From Paenibacillus oralis (GTDB lineage: Bacteria; Bacillota; Bacilli; Paenibacillales; Paenibacillaceae): a stretch of 64,000 bases of DNA. The translations under genes and the position numbers were made by a program. Positions within the stretch are counted from its first letter, which is position 1, and every line of letters begins with the position of its first letter. The DNA is taken from NCBI RefSeq assembly GCF_003863965.1, contig NZ_RRCN01000001.1:6693071-6757070 (forward strand). Reading direction: 5' to 3'. Under the pieces are notes generated by a model. The model had not been told where the DNA came from and searched no databases. It saw only the letters and a list, made by a program, of their open reading frames with translations. Of this stretch, positions 53,510 to 62,544 are shown piece by piece.

Positions 53510-56500
53510 GATGGCATGGCCTCCTTTCCGCTTCCGTGTTCGCTTTGTTGTCCGTCTTCCCGTCCGCCTGCTTGCCAGCCACCCTGTTCCAGAAGCGGCC
53601 AAATTTCCTGCTTCCCGGGTCTGCTCAGCATTTGATAAGAGCTGCCTTCCAGCGACTCCTCAAACCGGCATACCGGCTTGTACACGCAATGCGTGCACGC
53701 CGTCTCCACGCCGATCCGGTACGGGGCAATCCGCACGTCCCCATCGGTAATGCGCGTGCCGATCTCGGTGATCGTTTGCCGAACCGAGCGCAGCAGCGTT
53801 CGCCACTGCTCCGGCGTAGCCACCGAGGCGCTGCTGTAAAATCCGCCGTCCGCTTTTACAGCCACCGGCAAAATATCGGAATACCCTTTTTCCAGTTGTC
53901 CATCCATTTTCGCGATCACGTCGCGATCCGCCAGCAGCAGGCCCTTCATCTTGAAGCGCTTGAGCAGCTCCTGTTGCGCCTGTTCCGGGCTCATAGCGTT
54001 GCTGCTTTGCAGCAGGGGATTATGCACATGGAAGTATAATGTACCCGCCGGGATGGCCGGACGCCCGAGCCATTCCTCCGCCGAGGACAACAGCACGTCA
54101 AGGTACGTCAGCATTTGCAGCGCCAACCCGTAATATACCTCGTGCAGCTTCAGGTCGGTCTGGCTCGATTTGTAGTCGATGACCCGCAGCAGCAGGCCTC
54201 CATCCCCTTCGGCCATATCGACCCGGTCGATGCGGCCGACGATTTCCATCACGCAGCCGTTCGGCAGTTCAAACGTCAGCGGAGGCAGCGGCCGGCCCGG
54301 CCCAAAATCGAGCTCCAGCCCCACCGGCTCAAAGCTGCCCCGCCGCGCCTGCTCGCCCAGAATCAGCGACGCCCGGCCCACGATCGTTTTCAGCTTGCGG
54401 GATATGTAGCCGTACCGCTTCGAGCTGAGCAAAATCTCGCCCTGCAGCTTCGGCGCCAGCTGATCCACGGCCGCATCCGCTTCGCGCAGGCACTCCTCCG
54501 GCGACAGGGAGCCCCAGCTCCGGTTCTGCGCCTTGAACGTCATGGCCATCGCGCTCAGCGCGGCGTGGAACAGCTGGCCGATATCCGGCGCTTTCAGGCG
54601 GTACAGCTGGCGTTCCTTCAGCTTCAGCCCGTGGGAAGCGAAATGGGCGAAAGGACAGGCCGAAAACTTCTCCATCCGCGACACGCTTGTCCGCAGCCGT
54701 TTACCGTACAGCTTGCGGCTCGTCCCTGGAGTGAGTCCGCGCACCCGATTGCGGTAATCGAGCGAGTCAAGCAGGCGGGCGGTTTTTTCTTCCCATTCCT
54801 GCTTGCTTCTGTACCACTCCAGCACGCTCCACCACACCGGCGAAACGGCTTCCCCCGATTTCCACAGACGCAGCTGCCCGATCAGCGCGGACAACGCCGG
54901 CGCGGGCCGCGACACGTACTGCAGTTGGGCTTCATCCTGGCCGATCCCGGCTTCGGCAACGGCTGGAGGTGCCTGTCCAATAAACTGTTCCCGCAAATCC
55001 GGGAAAATCCGCCGCACATGACGGATTACTTCGGAAGGCAGCAGCGACCCTCCATCTTCGTCCGCCGCCGCATAACTGATCCACAGCGACCGGCTGGCCA
55101 AAGTCAAAGCGCCATAGACCAAAAACCGCTCATCAAGCAGTTGGCGGGTCAGCCCGGGCGCGAGCTCAAGGCCGATTTCCGCCAGCCTGAGGCGCTCCTG
55201 TTCGCTGAAGACGCCTTCTTCCTGCAATGCTGCCGGCATAATCCCTTCATTAACGCCGGCCAGGAATAAATGCTTAACCGCCCCCGAACGCGTCCGGTCC
55301 GTGCTGCCGATCAGCACCTGATCCAGGGACGGAGGCACAAGCGACAGCTTGAGATCCTTAAGCCCGGTTTCCAAAACCCCGGCAAACAGCTCCAGCTCCA
55401 GTGCTTCGCCGCCCATCATTTCGACGATCTGATCCAGCAGGTCCAGCACCGCTCCCCAAAGCTGCCGGTGCTCCATGGCCCGCTGGGGCTGGCCTTCGCG
55501 CAGCATCCGGTGCGCCAGCATATCCAAATGCCGCGCCGCTTCCGTATCCTCGAGCAGCTGGTAAACGGCCGCACACATCTCCGCCGCCGTCTTCGCTTTT
55601 TTCACCCGTTTCTCGAACGCCGTAAGCGGTCCGGCCACGGCAGTCCGGCATTGCTCCAGCATCCGGAGCGCCGTTTCCCCTTTGGCTGACGCCGCCCCCG
55701 TATCTTCGCCTTGTTCCAGCGACAGGCTTGGCGCGGCTTTCCAAGGCCGCCCGTCATACCAACGGTAGCCCTGGATTCCGCTGGCGAGCACGTAATTTTC
55801 CAGCACGTCCATATGCTCGCGCGTCAGGCTGCCGCCCGGCGGCAGCAAAAAATCGCTTTTGACGCAGCGGAATACATCTTCATATTTCCAGTAACCGATC
55901 ACGACATCGAGCGCCGCGCGGATAAATTCGATCAGGGGATGGTGCAGCATGCTATTTTTCCGGTCCATAAAATAAGGAATGCCGTACTCCTCCATAATCG
56001 GGGCGATCATATGGTCGTAGTCATCCAAATTCCTCACCAATAGAGCCATATCCCGCCAGCGCACGCCTTGCTCGCGCGCCAGCCGCACCATTTCACGGGC
56101 CGCTCCCTCCACCTCGGCGCGGCGGCTGCCGGCCCGGCGAAGGGACAGCGCGTGCCCGAGATCCTTTGGCGCTGTCGTGCCGGGCCACGGACTGCGGCGC
56201 TCATATGCCGATTCCAGATAAGACAGCGTTTCGCTTTCGCGGAATCGCGGATAAGGGCGCTGGTCCAGGAGCTCCGTCCGCCCCGTTTCAACGCCGGCTT
56301 CTTCGGCTAGGCGGCGCAGCTTGGTGTAGGCGACCGCCGGCGCATAAAACAGGTTTAATTCATGCGGCAGGACGCCGTCATCGTAAGGCTGGTCAAGCGC
56401 CAGCGCCACGGTGACGTTCGACGCGGCCTTCAGAAGGGCGCCGATCGCCGTATATTCCTGGGGGGTAAACGTATGAAATCCGTCGATCCAGATTTCCGCC

Positions 56501-57102
56501 CCGCGCAAATACGCCGAGTCGGCCGCTCCTTCCGCCAGCTTGACCACATGATCTTCATTATCAACATAGAGCTTGGCCAGTTCGGCGTTAAACTCGGCGA
56601 ACAACAAGCCGAGATCATGTATTTTATCCACGAGCAGCGGAGATTCCCCGGCGGCAGACTGCAAAAATTGATGATGCTCCCCCAAAGCGGAGAACTCCAC
56701 GTTATATTTCTTCATTTCCGTATAAAGCGCGGCGATCCGGTCGATCAAGCCAAGCTGGTCTCCGCCGCGGCCGAACAGCTTCAGCTCCTCGCGGCGCCGG
56801 CGCAGGATTTTGTAGAGCAGCATTTTTTTGCCCTCGTCGTTAATCGGCACAAGCGCCGCTCCGCCCGTCTCCTGCATAATGCGCAGCGCTAAACGGCGGA
56901 AGCCGAGCACTTGGGTGCGGACGGTCCCCTTGAGGCCCGGCGCGTTCACGATTCTCTGCTCGATCTGGAACGTTCCCTGCTCCGGTGCGAGTATGATAAG
57001 CGGCGGACCCGCGGGATTTTCCCGCAGCCGGGTGATGACCCGTTCGAGAATCAGGCTGCTCTTCCCGCTTCCGGAACGGCCGATGATAAATTGTAAAGAC
57101 AT
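53506..57102 (-). CDS. addB: Helicase-exonuclease AddAB, subunit AddB
   Basis: The 1198-residue protein starts with a Walker A motif (FIIGRSGSGKSSLILERVIT) and an inactive-helicase-like body. It ends in a RecB-like nuclease with an Fe-S site: TACTHCVYKPVCRFEESLEG supplies three of four Cys, and the fourth lies upstream (KFSACPFAHFASHGL). The catalytic VIDYKSSQTDLKL is present. ATG 57100-57102 follows GGAGGGGATCTC. It is translationally coupled to addA. Confidence 0.96.
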   Translation of the reverse strand: MSLQFIIGRSGSGKSSLILERVITRLRENPAGPPLIILAPEQGTFQIEQRIVNAPGLKGTVRTQVLGFRRLALRIMQETGGAALVPINDEGKKMLLYKILRRRREELKLFGRGGDQLGLIDRIAALYTEMKKYNVEFSALGEHHQFLQSAAGESPLLVDKIHDLGLLFAEFNAELAKLYVDNEDHVVKLAEGAADSAYLRGAEIWIDGFHTFTPQEYTAIGALLKAASNVTVALALDQPYDDGVLPHELNLFYAPAVAYTKLRRLAEEAGVETGRTELLDQRPYPRFRESETLSYLESAYERRSPWPGTTAPKDLGHALSLRRAGSRRAEVEGAAREMVRLAREQGVRWRDMALLVRNLDDYDHMIAPIMEEYGIPYFMDRKNSMLHHPLIEFIRAALDVVIGYWKYEDVFRCVKSDFLLPPGGSLTREHMDVLENYVLASGIQGYRWYDGRPWKAAPSLSLEQGEDTGAASAKGETALRMLEQCRTAVAGPLTAFEKRVKKAKTAAEMCAAVYQLLEDTEAARHLDMLAHRMLREGQPQRAMEHRQLWGAVLDLLDQIVEMMGGEALELELFAGVLETGLKDLKLSLVPPSLDQVLIGSTDRTRSGAVKHLFLAGVNEGIMPAALQEEGVFSEQERLRLAEIGLELAPGLTRQLLDERFLVYGALTLASRSLWISYAAADEDGGSLLPSEVIRHVRRIFPDLREQFIGQAPPAVAEAGIGQDEAQLQYVSRPAPALSALIGQLRLWKSGEAVSPVWWSVLEWYRSKQEWEEKTARLLDSLDYRNRVRGLTPGTSRKLYGKRLRTSVSRMEKFSACPFAHFASHGLKLKERQLYRLKAPDIGQLFHAALSAMAMTFKAQNRSWGSLSPEECLREADAAVDQLAPKLQGEILLSSKRYGYISRKLKTIVGRASLILGEQARRGSFEPVGLELDFGPGRPLPPLTFELPNGCVMEIVGRIDRVDMAEGDGGLLLRVIDYKSSQTDLKLHEVYYGLALQMLTYLDVLLSSAEEWLGRPAIPAGTLYFHVHNPLLQSSNAMSPEQAQQELLKRFKMKGLLLADRDVIAKMDGQLEKGYSDILPVAVKADGGFYSSASVATPEQWRTLLRSVRQTITEIGTRITDGDVRIAPYRIGVETACTHCVYKPVCRFEESLEGSSYQMLSRPGKQEIWPLLEQGGWQAGGREDGQQSEHGSGKEAMPS

Positions 57103-57282
57103 GAGATCCCCTCCTACTACCACGGACGATTCGTTCAACCAACAGTATAGCATAGATGCGATCAAACATTCGCACTGGATCAGTTGAACTAATGATTACA
57201 CGGATTTTCCATTATTGAATGGAATAGTTGCAAAATGTACAGTTACTTAACCGGAAATGCTGCCACAGTGCTTGATTCATAC

Positions 57283-57565
57283 CTATTCCCTCTTCGGTTC
57301 TACTCCGAAACCCTTTATTCATAAGAAAGCACCGAGGACTTCGGCTTTTTCTAAACCTCGGATGCTGCTTTAAGGGACACCAGTGACCTTATCCGCCCAT
57401 TTCCCGGGTATTTCCCAGCCTAACGGACCTACACGCCCCTATTTCGCTCTAAACCCGTTCATCCAGGCCGATTTGAGGTAAATAAGATCATCTGTGTCCG
57501 TTACATTTTGCAAGCCTCCGTTTTTCCTCAAATAACGGCTCTGGTGTCCCTTAGCCCCCAGATTC
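57283..57565 (+). repeat. Intergenic repeat family B, copy 2
   Basis: This matches 7316-7610 in the same orientation, including the identical 35-base block at 57394-57428. It holds CCTAACGGACCTACACGC and TAAATAAGATCATCTGTGTC. It fills the 530-base gene-free gap between addB and the methyltransferase gene; I see nothing else there apart from a terminator. Confidence 0.8.
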
Positions 57566-57639
57566 CTCTTCTCCTCCCCTCTCCACCTGCGCATCGCTCT
57601 CTACCAGACCCGAAATTTTATAAATTCTATAATATTTTA

Positions 57640-57676
57640 AAAAAACGCCATTCCCCCAAGTTTGGAGAAATGGCGT
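57640..57676 (-). terminator. Rho-independent terminator after the methyltransferase gene
   Basis: On the minus strand CGCCATT and AATGGCG pair around a 14-base C/A-rich loop and are followed by TTTTTTTAAAA. It lies about 30 bases past the stop codon. Confidence 0.78.
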
Positions 57677-57703
57677 GTGAATTTCCGGTTTTACGATGCC
57701 GAA

Positions 57704-59074
57704 TCAAAACGTTTTGCTGCGCACCTCAAAGATCGCAAATTTCAGATAGTGCCCCTCATCCACGCCGAGGATTTGCGGATGGTCTTTTCCCGCCGCCCGC
57801 CATTCGACCAGCCGCAGCACTTTGCCCGCATCCTCCGCCGCTTCCAGAATCGTCTCCAGGAACAGGTCGGGGCGCATATGGTAGGAGCAGCTGGCGGTCA
57901 CCAAATATCCGCCTTCGTTAACCAGCTTCATCCCGTGCAGATTGATGTCCTTGTAACCGCGGCATGCGCCTTTGACCGCGCTTTTTGTTTTGGCGAACGC
58001 CGGCGGATCGAGAATGACCACATCCCAGGTCCGTCCGCCTCCGGCAGGAAGCGGCAGGGATGTATCCACCTTACCGTCCGGCGCAGCCCTGCGGGCGCGT
58101 TCTTCCACTCCCTTTACTTGGCCGCGGAGATAGTCAAACGCGTCGGCGACGACAAATTCCACGCGGTCTGCAAATCCGTTGAGCTCCACGTTCCGCTTCG
58201 CGCTTGCGATCGCGTGCTCGGAAATATCGAGGCAGGTCACTTTTTTGGCGCCGTATTTGCAGGCATGCAGCGTGAAGCTGCCCGTATGCGAAAAGCATTC
58301 CAGCACCGTGGCTCCATCCCAATATGGAAAGGTCACCTCTTTGCCGTTGCGGTTCACGGGAGCAAGCCGGACGCCGCCATCCTCCGCCGGGAGCTCCTGC
58401 AGCGCAATCCCGCTGCGTCCGCCCCAGCCTGTCATCAAAGGCTTGATCGAGGCCCGGTTTTCGCGCTGATCGAAAAAATACCCCGTCTTTTGCCCTTGCT
58501 CGATATCAACCTCGATCTTGAGCCCGTTTTCCGTTACGATCACATGGCGCGGCGGATTGCCGTAAACCGGCCCCTTTACCTGCATGAGGCCCTCCATCTC
58601 GCGTACGGATACGTCGCTCCGCTCATATATGCCGGCCGGCCGGAGCACTTCCGCCAGCGCCGCTACGATATTTTCCCGGCAGCGGTCCATCCCCAAGGTC
58701 AGCAGTTGAACGACAAGGATATCGCCGAACTTGTCCACGATCAGGCCCGGCAAAAAATCGGCTTCGCCGTAGACAAGCCGGTACGATTCTTCGTTCACGA
58801 ACCGCTCGCGGTGCCGCAGGCAGTCCGTAATCCGTTTGACGAAGAAGTCCTTGTCCATTTCGGCCAGCGGCTGATACGAAACCGCCCGGACCGTAATTTG
58901 CGAAGCCGGGTTGTAATACCCTGTCGCCAAATATCTGTGCCGGTGGTCGACGATGTCCACCAGGCTTCCCGGGGCCGGATCGCCCTCTACGGATGCAATT
59001 TCATTGCGGTAAATCCACGGATGCCCTTTTTCCAGCCGCTTTTTGCGGCTTCGCTCTAAAATGACTTTGGTCAC
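57704..59074 (-). CDS. Class I SAM-dependent rRNA methyltransferase (RlmI/YwbD type)
   Basis: The 456-residue protein has an N-terminal PUA domain (LERSRKKRLEKGHPWIYRNE, about 5-75), an EEHD-like middle and a Rossmann methyltransferase with LECFSHTGSFTLHACKYGAK (residue 258) and the catalytic-type DVVILDPPAFAKTKSAVKGA near 351. RlmI makes m5C in 23S rRNA; target specificity here is inferred. Two Gly/Pro-rich insertions at residues 213-255 and 320-349 make it about 60 residues longer than usual. The start is GTG at 59072-59074. Confidence 0.9.
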   Translation of the reverse strand: MTKVILERSRKKRLEKGHPWIYRNEIASVEGDPAPGSLVDIVDHRHRYLATGYYNPASQITVRAVSYQPLAEMDKDFFVKRITDCLRHRERFVNEESYRLVYGEADFLPGLIVDKFGDILVVQLLTLGMDRCRENIVAALAEVLRPAGIYERSDVSVREMEGLMQVKGPVYGNPPRHVIVTENGLKIEVDIEQGQKTGYFFDQRENRASIKPLMTGWGGRSGIALQELPAEDGGVRLAPVNRNGKEVTFPYWDGATVLECFSHTGSFTLHACKYGAKKVTCLDISEHAIASAKRNVELNGFADRVEFVVADAFDYLRGQVKGVEERARRAAPDGKVDTSLPLPAGGGRTWDVVILDPPAFAKTKSAVKGACRGYKDINLHGMKLVNEGGYLVTASCSYHMRPDLFLETILEAAEDAGKVLRLVEWRAAGKDHPQILGVDEGHYLKFAIFEVRSKTF

Positions 59075-59233
59075 TTGTTTATTTCACTCCTAAATAAGAT
59101 TGTATTGTTTCATCCTCGTCCTGAGGTGTATACGACATACCCCGTCAATGCATCAAGCATGGAAGTTGTCCCGCCATCATATATGTAACTTGTACACTTA
59201 AAAAGGTTGTTCAAAAAAGGGGGCCTTGGCAGC

Positions 59234-60247
59234 ATGTTTCAAGAGATTATTTTTCCGGTCACGTTTGGACTGGCCCTATTCTTGTTCGGCATGAAAATCA
59301 TGGAGGCGGCCCTGCACGCCTGGGCCGGCCCGAAGCTGATGCGGTTTCTGCATACGACGACGCGTACGCCCTGGACGGGAATGCTGTCCAGCACGTTTAT
59401 CACCGCCATTTTGCAGAGCAGTACGGCGATTACCGTCATGACGATCGGTCTCGTGAACGCCGGCCTGCTCTCTTATGCCCGGACGCTCGGCGTTATCCTA
59501 GGCGGTAATATCGGGACCTGCATCACCACGGAGCTGATCGCTTTAAATATCGCCAAGCTTGGCGTGCCGATGCTGATCGTTTCTTTGCTGCTGTGGGCCG
59601 GAGCCGTCCTCGGGGATGAAATGCTGCCCGCCTATGTAAAACGGAAGTTTCCTTTGCTTCTTCCCTTGCAGTTTAGCGCCTTGGCTGCGGCCGGGTTCAG
59701 CCTGGTGATGATCGCGATCCGCATGATGCAGTCGATCGGTCCGGCGCTGGAAGCGCGCGGCGCCATCGACTGGCTGCTCGAGCATGCCACCGGCAGCCTT
59801 CTGTGGGGAGCTGTCGCCGGAGCGGTGCTGACGGCGATCATTCACAGCAGCGCGGCGGTCGTCGCCATGACGATGGGGCTGGTCGGAAGCGGCGCCCTTC
59901 CGGTTGAGCTCGGGATCGCCATGGTCATCGGCTCCAATGTCGGGACCTGCGTGACCGCGCTGATCGCCGCCATCGGGGGAACGCGTCCCGGGCAATTCGT
60001 CGCCTGGTCGCATGTTATACTCAATGTGCTGGGCGCTGCGCTGTTTCTTCCGCTGACACCGTGGCTTGAAGCTGCCGTAAACTGGCTGTCCTCGGATCTT
60101 TCCGGGCAAATCGCGCATACGCAAACGATTTTTAACGTGGTCAGCTCCTTGCTTGCGCTCCCGTTTTGCTATTTGCCCGTTTGGTCCCGGCTGGATCATT
60201 CCGGTTCGGACGCCGCGCAGGCTCTGCCGCCCGCAAAGCCGATTTAA
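59234..60247 (+). CDS. Na/Pi cotransporter family protein
   Basis: The 337-residue membrane protein carries the two inverted Na/Pi-cotransporter repeats with their glutamine/serine motifs ILQSSTAITVMTIGLVNAGL (residue about 63) and IIHSSAAVVAMTMGLVGSGA (about 210), each followed by a GGNIGT or GSNVGT motif. Such NptA/YjbB-type proteins move phosphate with sodium; direction is often export. No PhoU-like C-terminal domain is present. ATG 59234 follows AAAGGGGG. It is one of few plus-strand genes. Confidence 0.88.
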   Translation: MFQEIIFPVTFGLALFLFGMKIMEAALHAWAGPKLMRFLHTTTRTPWTGMLSSTFITAILQSSTAITVMTIGLVNAGLLSYARTLGVILGGNIGTCITTELIALNIAKLGVPMLIVSLLLWAGAVLGDEMLPAYVKRKFPLLLPLQFSALAAAGFSLVMIAIRMMQSIGPALEARGAIDWLLEHATGSLLWGAVAGAVLTAIIHSSAAVVAMTMGLVGSGALPVELGIAMVIGSNVGTCVTALIAAIGGTRPGQFVAWSHVILNVLGAALFLPLTPWLEAAVNWLSSDLSGQIAHTQTIFNVVSSLLALPFCYLPVWSRLDHSGSDAAQALPPAKPI

Positions 60248-60288
60248 AACAAGGGGCGGCGCCGGTGCCGGGTTTCTTTGGCTTGAAG

Positions 60289-60720
60289 TTAAGGCTGTAA
60301 ACCAAGCATTCTAAGCGCTTTTTCCAAAATAAAATCGTTATTATCGTATCCCGATTTCTGCTGAAGCTTCCACGCTTCCTGCGGATCGTACCAGGCAACG
60401 CTGCGGATTTCCTCCAGCTGCGGGCGAAGCTTGCCGCCTTCGCATTCCACCAGGTAATAGTGGACTTCCTTATCCACACTCCCATACTTGGGATGCATAT
60501 AGGTATAAGCAATGATATCAATCAGCTTTATAATCCGGCCAACGATGCCCGTCTCCTCCAAAATTTCACGAAGCGCCGTCTGCTCGACGGTCTCGCCAGG
60601 CTCTCTTTTTCCTTTGGCAAACGATATTTTGCCGTACCGATCGGTAATCAACTGAATTTGCATCCGGCCGCCATCCTTGCGATAGACAACCCCTCCTGCA
60701 GAGATTTCTTTGAATGCCAT
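60289..60720 (-). CDS. Nudix hydrolase
   Basis: The 143-residue protein has the Nudix box GKREPGETVEQTALREILEE followed by TGI at residues about 39-61, with conserved catalytic glutamates. Nudix enzymes cleave nucleoside diphosphate-linked substrates; the exact one cannot be told. AAGGAGGTACAGCCAGA precedes the ATG. Confidence 0.9.
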   Translation of the reverse strand: MAFKEISAGGVVYRKDGGRMQIQLITDRYGKISFAKGKREPGETVEQTALREILEETGIVGRIIKLIDIIAYTYMHPKYGSVDKEVHYYLVECEGGKLRPQLEEIRSVAWYDPQEAWKLQQKSGYDNNDFILEKALRMLGLQP

Positions 60721-60810
60721 TCTGGCTGTACCTCCTTCTTATGGGGCCTCAACCCTCCCAAACCCTCCCTTACCGTAAGGGAGGGCCCCAAGGGCCTGCT
60801 GCCCTTTGGA

Positions 60811-61099
60811 TACCCGCAAACTGGACTAACGTAGGAGGGACTGAGGCGCTCCTGCTCGGCTGTTCCCTTCGGGAATGCGCCTTGACTTCGTGCTTTGAAC
60901 GCTTTTCTCCCCTTCGGGGTACGTCTTACTTTTTGCTCTCCTGGGTTACCTGCTGAAACCGCAAATAACGTGAGAGGAACTCTGGCGCTCCTTAGCCGCT
61001 CTCCCTGCGGGATTCGCTCTACTTTGTGCTTGGAACGCTTTCCCCCCCCTTCGGGGCGCGTCTTATGCTTTTTGCGCTCCCGGGTTACCTTTGAAAACC
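60811..61099 (+). repeat. Tandem duplication of a 140-147 bp G+C-rich hairpin unit
   Basis: Unit 1 (60811-60957) and unit 2 (60958-61099) share CGCAAA, TAACGT, GGCGCTCCT, TTTGTGCTTGGAACGCTTT-like and GGGTTACCT blocks in the same order. Each unit holds hairpins capped by TTCG or TGCG: TTCCCTTCGGGAA, CCCCTTCGGGG, TCCCTGCGGGA and CCCCTTCGGGG. No frame codes for a recognisable protein. The gap is between the Nudix gene and mtaB. Confidence 0.82.
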
Positions 61100-61135
61100 A
61101 TTGCTCGCTACCTTGCTTTTGCCCTAATGCGACAA

Positions 61136-61169
61136 CAAGGATTTCAACCCTGGAGGGTTGAAATCCTTG
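61136..61169. repeat. Perfect 16-bp palindromic hairpin after mtaB
   Basis: CAAGGATTTCAACCCT and AGGGTTGAAATCCTTG are perfectly complementary with two bases between. It lies about 30 bases past the mtaB stop codon, next to a small GCCC/GGGC hairpin. There is no T run, so it is not a standard terminator. Confidence 0.8.
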
Positions 61170-61197
61170 CTTAACGCCCTGGTGGGCAAAAACCTAT

Positions 61198-62541
61198 TTA
61201 AGCCAAGGCTTGCGCGGATTCGTCCAGGACGCGCACCAACTGGCCTTCGTTTGTATTGATGTCGGCCTTGGTGAGTTTGACGCGGCACATTTTGCCGGTC
61301 AAGTCCGGGGTGCCCGGGAAACGAATCTGCAAATAGTTGTCGCTGAAGCCGGTCGCGAAACCGTCTCCGGACGTTCCTTTCTCGTCTTTTTCCGGAATGA
61401 CCTCAAGCACCTGGCCGACGAATTTCTCGGCATAGGCCAGCTGCATCTGTTCCGACAAGTCGATCAGTTCATGCACGCGGGCATGTTTGACCTCTTCATC
61501 CACCTGGTCCTCCATCCGCGCGGCCGGCGTCCCGGTCCGTTTGGAATACGGGAACACATGGATTTCCGAAAAGCCGATCCGCTTGATCGCTTCAAAACCT
61601 TCGCGGAACAGCTCATCGGTTTCACCGGGGAAGCCAACGATGACGTCCGTCGTAATAGCAACCTCCGGCATAAATTCACGGATCATTCTGATTTTATGCT
61701 CGTATTCCTCGATTGTATACTTTCTTCTCATACGTTTAAGCACTTCGTTGCTGCCGGCCTGCAGGGGAATATGGAAGTGCCGGCACATTTTGGAAGAACC
61801 CTTCAACACTTCCAGCATACGCTCGTCGATTTGGCTCGCTTCGATCGAGCTGATGCGGATCCGGCCGAGGCCTTCCACTTTATCCAAATCCCACAGCAAA
61901 TCCGACAGGCGGTAGTTTTCGAGATCGTCGCCATACCCGCCGGTATGGATACCGGTCAACACGATTTCCTTGTAGCCCGCAGCGACCAGTTGGCGCGCCT
62001 GTTGAACCACGCTTTGCGGATCACGGCTGCGCGACAGACCACGCGACCAAGGGATAATGCAGAAAGTGCAGAAATTGTTGCAGCCTTCTTGAATTTTCAA
62101 GAAAGCGCGGGTATGGTCGGCAAAATTCGGAACGTCCAGCTCTTCGAATTCGCGGGTTTTCATAATGTTGCGGACGGCGTTGATCGGCTTGCGCTGCTCC
62201 TGGATTTGCTTCACGTAAGGGATAATTTTGTCCCGGTCCTGCGTGCCGATGACCAGATCGACGCCAGGGATATCCAAAATTTCCGCCGGGGACGTTTGCG
62301 CGTAACAGCCCGTCACGGCCACGATGGCGTCCGGATTGCGGCGGACGGCGCGCCGGATGATCTGCCGGCTTTTTTTGTCCCCCGTATTCGTCACGGTACA
62401 TGTATTAATTAAATAGACATCGGCGGTCTGTTGTTCGAAATCGACCTGCTCGTAGCCCTCGTTTTTAAACAGCTGCCAAATGGCTTCGGTATCATAAAAG
62501 TTGACTTTACAGCCCAAGGTGTAAAATGCGACAGATGGCAT
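61198..62541 (-). CDS. mtaB: tRNA t6A37 methylthiotransferase MtaB
   Basis: This radical SAM enzyme adds a methylthio group to t6A37 of ANN-decoding tRNAs. The 447-residue protein has the auxiliary cluster Cys residues 11, 48 and 79 (YTLGCKVNFYDT, LINTCTVTN, AVTGCYAQTSP) and the radical SAM cluster Cys154, 158 and 161 (EGCNNFCTFCIIPWSRG), then a TRAM domain. It follows rsmE by 3 bases, the same order as yqeU-yqeV in Bacillus. Confidence 0.97.
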   Translation of the reverse strand: MPSVAFYTLGCKVNFYDTEAIWQLFKNEGYEQVDFEQQTADVYLINTCTVTNTGDKKSRQIIRRAVRRNPDAIVAVTGCYAQTSPAEILDIPGVDLVIGTQDRDKIIPYVKQIQEQRKPINAVRNIMKTREFEELDVPNFADHTRAFLKIQEGCNNFCTFCIIPWSRGLSRSRDPQSVVQQARQLVAAGYKEIVLTGIHTGGYGDDLENYRLSDLLWDLDKVEGLGRIRISSIEASQIDERMLEVLKGSSKMCRHFHIPLQAGSNEVLKRMRRKYTIEEYEHKIRMIREFMPEVAITTDVIVGFPGETDELFREGFEAIKRIGFSEIHVFPYSKRTGTPAARMEDQVDEEVKHARVHELIDLSEQMQLAYAEKFVGQVLEVIPEKDEKGTSGDGFATGFSDNYLQIRFPGTPDLTGKMCRVKLTKADINTNEGQLVRVLDESAQALA

Positions 62542-62544
62542 CGT

